Below, in pieces: positions 13,768-16,468 of a stretch of DNA of 16,468 nucleotides (within the stretch, counting starts at the first letter, position 1; each line of letters begins with the position of its first letter). The stretch comes from an uncultured Lachnospiraceae bacterium (GTDB lineage: Bacteria > Bacillota > Clostridia > Lachnospirales > Lachnospiraceae): contig CAKRJM010000029.1 in the NCBI GenBank assembly GCA_934351765.1, positions 1 to 16,468 on the forward strand. The letters run 5' to 3'. The notes beneath the pieces were generated by a model. That model did no database searches. It saw only the letters and a program-made list of their open reading frames with translations, and was not told where the DNA came from. Position numbers and translations under genes: made by a program.

Positions 13768-15093
13768 ATGACGACCGATCTTACCAAAGGAAAGCCCTGG
13801 CGGGTGATCCTGCTTTATACGCTTCCCATCATCGCCGGAAACATGTTTCAGCAGCTTTACAGCATGGTCGATACGCTGATCGTAGGCCGCACCATGGGCT
13901 CCGATGCCCTGGCCGCCGTCGGCTCCACGACCACGATTGTTTATTTCGTTCTCTGTTTTATCCAGGGTCTGACCACCGGTTTTTCTGTGATCACCGGACA
14001 GCGCTTCGGTTCCGGTGATACGGACGGAATCCGTCAGTCAGCCGGAATCTCCACGGTACTCTGTGTCTTATTCAGTGTCATTCTTACTGCCGTAACGGTT
14101 CTGCTCTGCGATCCGATTCTGCGCCTCATGAATACACCGTCCGATATTTTTCAGTATTCTCATGAATATCTGATCGTCATCTTTATCGGAACAGGCGCCA
14201 CTGTCTTTTATAACATGATCTCCAACCTGCTCCGCTCTCTCGGTGACAGCCGGACACCCTTGCTCTTTCTGATCGTGTCCTCGGTTCTCAATGTCTTTCT
14301 GGATATTCTTTTCATTGTACCGTTTCACATGGGCGTGGCCGGGGCTGCCTGGGCTACAATCCTCTCCCAGCTTCTGTCGGCAGTTTTGTGCCTTGTCTAT
14401 GCACTGAAAAAGTTCCCGCTTCTCCGGCTTTCCCGCCGGGAGCTCACCTTTCATGGGCATCTTGCCGCTGTCCATCTGAAAATGGGCTTCCCCATGGGAC
14501 TCCAGATGTCGGTAATGTGCATCGGCCAGCTCGCCATGCAGTTTGCGGTCAACGGGCTCGGCACCACAGCCATTGCCGGATTTACTGCAGGCTCCAAGCT
14601 GGATCAGTTTGCGGTTCAGATCAACAATGCCTACTGTACCAGCAGTGCCGGCTATGTGGCGCAGAACTTCGGAGCCGGAGACCGGGAACGGATCCGAAAC
14701 GGCTCCAGCTGTGCACTTTTACAGGCCATTATCATCAGCCTCTCCGTCGGTCTTCTGATGATCGCATCCCGTTCCCTCCTGATCCCTCTGTTTCTGGATC
14801 ATTTTGAACCGGAGATCTACACTTATGCATCCCGGCTTCTGTTTCTCACCATGCCTTTTTATCCGGTGCTCAGCGTTCTCTGTGTATACCGCTCCGCCCT
14901 CCAGAGCATGAACCATGCTGCTTACCCCTTCATCGCCTGTCTGATCGAACTGGTTCTGCGGCTCATTTCCTCTCTGGGATTAAGCCGGATCTGGGGCTTT
15001 ACAATGATCTGCCTTTCCTCTCCCTTTGCCTGGATCGGCGCCGCCATCTTTTTAGCCGCTGGATACTTCCATGTAATGCGTGCCAAAAATTAA
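13768..15093 (+). CDS. MATE family multidrug/sodium antiporter
   Basis: 441 residues with 12 predicted membrane helices in two halves, the usual size for MATE transporters. The N-terminal signature is LYTLPIIAGNMFQQLYSMVD followed by TLIVGRTMGSDALAAVG. The first half also has GLTTGFSVITGQRFGSGD, and the matching repeat in the second half is GMAxxFN-like SAGYVAQNFGAGDRERI. Members export drugs or metabolites using Na+ or H+; the substrate here is unknown. The frame is open from 13552, but the ATG at 13768 is chosen because CAGGAGG lies 5 nt upstream, the promoter starts transcription near 13681, and the family begins with this short polar lead. Its stop (15091-15093) overlaps the mntP stop on the other strand. 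Confidence 0.95.
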   Translation: MTTDLTKGKPWRVILLYTLPIIAGNMFQQLYSMVDTLIVGRTMGSDALAAVGSTTTIVYFVLCFIQGLTTGFSVITGQRFGSGDTDGIRQSAGISTVLCVLFSVILTAVTVLLCDPILRLMNTPSDIFQYSHEYLIVIFIGTGATVFYNMISNLLRSLGDSRTPLLFLIVSSVLNVFLDILFIVPFHMGVAGAAWATILSQLLSAVLCLVYALKKFPLLRLSRRELTFHGHLAAVHLKMGFPMGLQMSVMCIGQLAMQFAVNGLGTTAIAGFTAGSKLDQFAVQINNAYCTSSAGYVAQNFGAGDRERIRNGSSCALLQAIIISLSVGLLMIASRSLLIPLFLDHFEPEIYTYASRLLFLTMPFYPVLSVLCVYRSALQSMNHAAYPFIACLIELVLRLISSLGLSRIWGFTMICLSSPFAWIGAAIFLAAGYFHVMRAKN

Positions 15094-15674
15094 AGGATTC
15101 CTGTCACAAAGATCTCGATTCCAATGAGGATTAAAATGATTCCGCCAAGGATCGCTGCCTTATTGGAAAGCTTTGTCCCGAATTTTTTTCCGATCTCCAG
15201 CCCAGCCATACAGATTATAAAGGTCACTGCGGCCACGATCAGGGAACAGACAAGTGCCATCACGAAGCCATACTCCGCAATGGTAAAGCCAACCGAAAGG
15301 GCATCGATGGACGTTGCGATTCCCTGAATCATCAGCGCACCGAGTCCCAGGCGGAACTCCTCCTCCACATCAGTTTCATGCTTTAATCCCTCGATCAGCA
15401 TCTTTCCGCCGATATACAACAGCAGGATCAGTGCGATCCAGGGAATACATTTTTCAAAAGCACGGAAATACTGAAGGATCGTGTGGACGCAGCCCCAGCC
15501 GATCATGGGCATGGCCGCCTGAAACACTGCATATACACCGGCTACCCCGCACATTCTTCCGGTCTTCATGCCCGGCTCGTTAAGACCGTTGGCAAGAGAC
15601 ACCGAAAACGCGTCCATGGCAAGCCCTGCCCCCAGCAGCACGCTGTTGAAAAAAAACAATAAACTCCACTCCAT
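15090..15674 (-). CDS. mntP: Manganese exporter MntP
   Basis: 194 residues, six membrane helices arranged as two three-helix repeats, as in the MntP (DUF204) family that lowers cytoplasmic Mn2+. The two repeat motifs are LLGAGLAMDAFSVSLANG with Asp21 and IQGIATSIDALSVGF with Asp124; the corresponding aspartates are needed in E. coli MntP. A charged cytoplasmic loop (KHETDVEEEF) lies between the halves. AAGGAG precedes the ATG at 15674 by about 10 nt. The leader carries a yybP-ykoY Mn2+ riboswitch and terminator, which independently supports a manganese role. The gene converges on the MATE gene; the stop codons overlap and there is no terminator between them. Confidence 0.96.
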   Translation of the reverse strand: MEWSLLFFFNSVLLGAGLAMDAFSVSLANGLNEPGMKTGRMCGVAGVYAVFQAAMPMIGWGCVHTILQYFRAFEKCIPWIALILLLYIGGKMLIEGLKHETDVEEEFRLGLGALMIQGIATSIDALSVGFTIAEYGFVMALVCSLIVAAVTFIICMAGLEIGKKFGTKLSNKAAILGGIILILIGIEIFVTGIL

Positions 15675-15760
15675 CTTTCGTTTCTCCTTTTCTGATATTC
15701 GCTGTGCCCGCCTCGGAAGGACAGCTTTTCTCTTTCATCGGACGCGCTTTCCTCTGAAAC

Positions 15761-15799
15761 AAAAAATCCATGGATAACGTTTCCGCTATACATGGATTT
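15761..15799 (-). terminator. Riboswitch-controlled terminator in the mntP leader
   Basis: On the minus strand AAATCCATG pairs with CATGGATTT. The stem continues inward after one T-C mismatch as ATAGCG/CGTTAT with a GAAA tetraloop, and six T follow (15766-15761). It lies about 87 nt before the mntP ATG. Its left arm contains CATGTATAG (15794-15786), the same sequence as part of the preceding hairpin, allowing an alternative antiterminator pairing. Confidence 0.88.
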
Positions 15800-15818
15800 C
15801 TATGCAAAAATGATAGAT

Positions 15819-15846
15819 CTCATGTATAGGTTCCGCTATACATGAG
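15819..15846 (-). promoter_or_regulatory. Switching hairpin between aptamer and terminator in the mntP leader
   Basis: CTCATGTATAG pairs perfectly with CTATACATGAG (11 bp) around CGGAAC. Its left arm includes CTCATG (15846-15841), which is also the 3' strand of the aptamer P1 stem. Its right arm CTATACATG (15829-15821) can instead pair with CATGTATAG in the terminator's left arm. It is therefore the link between ligand binding and termination. Confidence 0.8.
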
Positions 15847-15923
15847 TCTCGCAATTTAAAACAAGCCAGACCGTATGGCCAGTATGTTGACTTGCTACGT
15901 TTTACGCTTGCTACTCCCTCATG
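15841..15923 (-). promoter_or_regulatory. yybP-ykoY manganese riboswitch aptamer
   Basis: Read on the minus strand. P1 is formed by CATGAG (15923-15918) and CTCATG (15846-15841). Next comes the conserved L1 element GGGAGTAGC (near 15918-15910). A short stem and then CAAG/CTTG enclose the conserved L3 element TCAACATACT (15890-15881) and a GGCC/GGTC hairpin. The 3' side is GCGAGACTCATG, matching the family's GCAAGAC. L1 and L3 form the Mn2+ site in known structures. It begins about 10 nt after the predicted transcription start and controls mntP, a classic partner of this riboswitch. Confidence 0.92.
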
Positions 15924-15939
15924 GACATATAATGAAAAT

Positions 15940-15968
15940 AGTCTATCATTAAGACAGGGCGTTGTCAA
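15940..15968 (-). promoter_or_regulatory. Promoter of the mntP riboswitch transcript
   Basis: Minus-strand TTGACA (15968-15963), 17-nt spacer, TAGACT (15945-15940). The -35 is perfect and the -10 matches at 4 of 6. The start would be near 15933, so the aptamer opens the transcript. Confidence 0.8.
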
Positions 15969-15981
15969 ATAGTTTTTGGAG

Positions 15982-16001
15982 AAGTTTCTGTATCGAAACT
16001 T
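15982..16001. repeat. Perfect inverted repeat upstream of the mntP promoter
   Basis: AAGTTTC-TGTATC-GAAACTT, 7-bp arms with a 6-bp centre, ending 13 bp upstream of the mntP -35. It could be an activator site for mntP, or belong to the mobile-element remnant to its right; the sequence does not decide. Confidence 0.45.
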
Positions 16002-16006
16002 TCAAA

Positions 16007-16051
16007 AGTAAATTCCACCGTCCGCATGCCCCTAATGCGTGGGAATTTACT
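16007..16051. repeat. Imperfect inverted repeat between mntP and the IS30 remnant
   Basis: AGTAAATTCC (16007-16016) and GGAATTTACT (16042-16051) are perfect 10-bp arms, and inside them GCAT pairs with ATGC. No T-tract follows on either strand, so it is not a standard terminator. It may be part of the insertion-sequence end region. Confidence 0.5.
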
Positions 16052-16089
16052 CCTGCATGAGTAGAGTTTAATCTTTCATACATTTGTGC

Positions 16090-16095
16090 TATGAT
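16090..16095 (+). promoter_or_regulatory. Probable -10 of the IS30 transposase remnant
   Basis: TATGAT preceded by TGC gives an extended -10 (TGC-TATGAT); TTTAAT at 16067-16072 is a weak -35 at 17 nt. It would start transcription just before the hairpin at 16099-16132. Confidence 0.5.
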
Positions 16096-16098
16096 CGT

Positions 16099-16132
16099 GG
16101 AGACCTTCTGACAGCAGTAGAAGGAGATCTCC
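16099..16132 (+). promoter_or_regulatory. Hairpin sequestering the transposase ribosome-binding site
   Basis: GGAGA-CCTTCT pairs with AGAAGG-(AGA)-TCTCC across a 9-nt loop. The right arm contains the AAGGAG ribosome-binding site and ends directly before the ATG at 16133. Such a structure would limit transposase translation; the sequence shows the pairing, the effect is inferred. Confidence 0.6.
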
Positions 16133-16267
16133 ATGAGCAAATATATTCCTGGTAACCAGAAACACCTTTCCCTGGAAGACCGTAAATACATTGAGCGTTC
16201 CCTGAACAATGGCTGCTCTTTTAAAGATATCGCCCGATTCTTGTGCAAGGATCCTGGGTGTGATTGA
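16133..16267 (+). pseudogene. IS30-family transposase, N-terminal fragment
   Basis: The ATG at 16133, preceded by AAGGAG, opens MSKYIPGNQKHLSLEDRKYI and continues with ERSLNNGCSFKDIARFLCKD. This is the N-terminal HTH region typical of IS30-family transposases, in which LxLEDRxYIExxLNxGxxxxDIAxxLxxDPTTISKE is expected. After CKDP the expected TTISKEI is missing: the frame enters foreign sequence and stops 4 codons later. Only about 40 of roughly 300-plus residues remain and the DDE catalytic domain is gone, so it is inactive. The break at about 16254 is shared with the opposing DUF3848-type fragment. Confidence 0.82.
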
Positions 16268-16367
16268 GGATTTCGGACGGCTCCTGATGCAGCAACCAGT
16301 CCCGATATTTGTCCTGCTCGGCTTTCATTTTCTCATAAAGACGATCATTGTAATCTATTTCGTTCAT
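16221..16367 (-). pseudogene. DUF3848-type mobile-element protein, N-terminal fragment
   Basis: ATG at 16367 has AAGGAGG 6 nt upstream and opens MNEIDYNDRLYEKMKAEQDK, then YRDWLLHQEPSEILNHT. This resembles the start of DUF3848 proteins common in conjugative elements of Clostridia; the family call is from memory. At about 16254-16258 the frame crosses into the IS30 fragment and ends after QDPCTRIGRYL, giving 48 residues of which about the first 37 are original. The family protein is longer, so the gene is broken. It shows that the sequence right of 16258 is conjugative-element DNA. Confidence 0.65.
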
Positions 16368-16391
16368 AGCGAACCTCCTTCAAAATAGACG

Positions 16392-16426
16392 TAGCCGCCT
16401 GATTTCTTTTGAAAACCAAGCGGCTA
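16392..16426. repeat. Inverted repeat upstream of the DUF3848-type fragment
   Basis: TAGCCGC (16392-16398) and GCGGCTA (16420-16426) are perfect 7-bp arms across a 21-nt loop, 11-25 bp upstream of the AAGGAGG of the minus-strand gene. It may be a weak terminator of a gene to the right or a leader structure; the T-run after it on the minus strand is short. Confidence 0.45.
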
Positions 16427-16468
16427 TGTATGTGGTTTATTCTGCTGTTAAAACAAGGCGCAGGGTGC

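Noticed and set aside
13552..15093. Longer MATE protein starting at 13552
   Set aside because: The extension would be upstream of the strong promoter start site and is not hydrophobic like a MATE N-terminus; CAGGAGG marks the ATG at 13768.
16437..16468. C-terminal tail of a minus-strand gene (TLRLVLTAE then stop) at the right edge
   Set aside because: Only nine open codons; this is expected by chance and cannot be supported without sequence to the right.

Overview
The window looks like chromosomal DNA from an anaerobic Bacillota, most likely Lachnospiraceae. The basis is strong AGGAGG ribosome-binding sites, moderate GC, a DUF1836 regulator, an acyl-ACP thioesterase / CvfB / RidA / MutY cluster, a YerC-type TrpR-like regulator near pcrA, and DUF3848-type mobile-element sequence. 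The family-level placement is inference; no rRNA or marker comparison was possible.

Layout. Positions 1-300 are AT-rich and hold the start of an unrecognised minus-strand gene. Positions 308-552 hold two 108-bp direct repeats, the second of which supplies the 3' end of rlmD; this looks like the scar of an integrative element at the rlmD 3' end. Next come rlmD (23S rRNA U-methyltransferase), a small single-pass membrane protein with a very acidic tail, and pcrA (UvrD/PcrA helicase), all on the minus strand and each with its own signals. A divergent promoter region (4945-5217) drives pcrA leftward and a DUF1836 regulator rightward.

From 11250 down to 6007 lies a minus-strand gene train: acyl-ACP thioesterase, cvfB, ridA, mutY, a Cof-type HAD phosphatase, a YcdX-type PHP phosphatase and a YerC-type repressor. 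It is closed by a bidirectional terminator at 5905-5946. Upstream of it are tRNA-Gln(CTG) with its own promoter and terminator, then truA and a cation diffusion facilitator as a second minus-strand pair. A MATE exporter (plus strand, with an exact consensus promoter overlapped by a palindrome) converges on mntP, the stop codons overlapping.

The clearest regulatory system is at 15674-15968: mntP (Mn2+ exporter) is preceded by a consensus-type promoter, a yybP-ykoY Mn2+ riboswitch and a legible terminator/antiterminator switch. The CDF protein at 11454-12647 carries an N/D-D-D-D metal-site pattern usually linked to Mn2+, so the window may hold two manganese exporters.

The right edge (15980-16468) is mobile-element debris: an IS30-family transposase start and a DUF3848-type gene start face each other and are cut off at the same junction. 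Chromosomal core genes are therefore flanked on both sides by signs of mobile DNA. No undescribed defence or biosynthetic system is evident. The points most worth a second look are the rlmD attachment-like repeats, the mntP switch architecture and the MATE operator.
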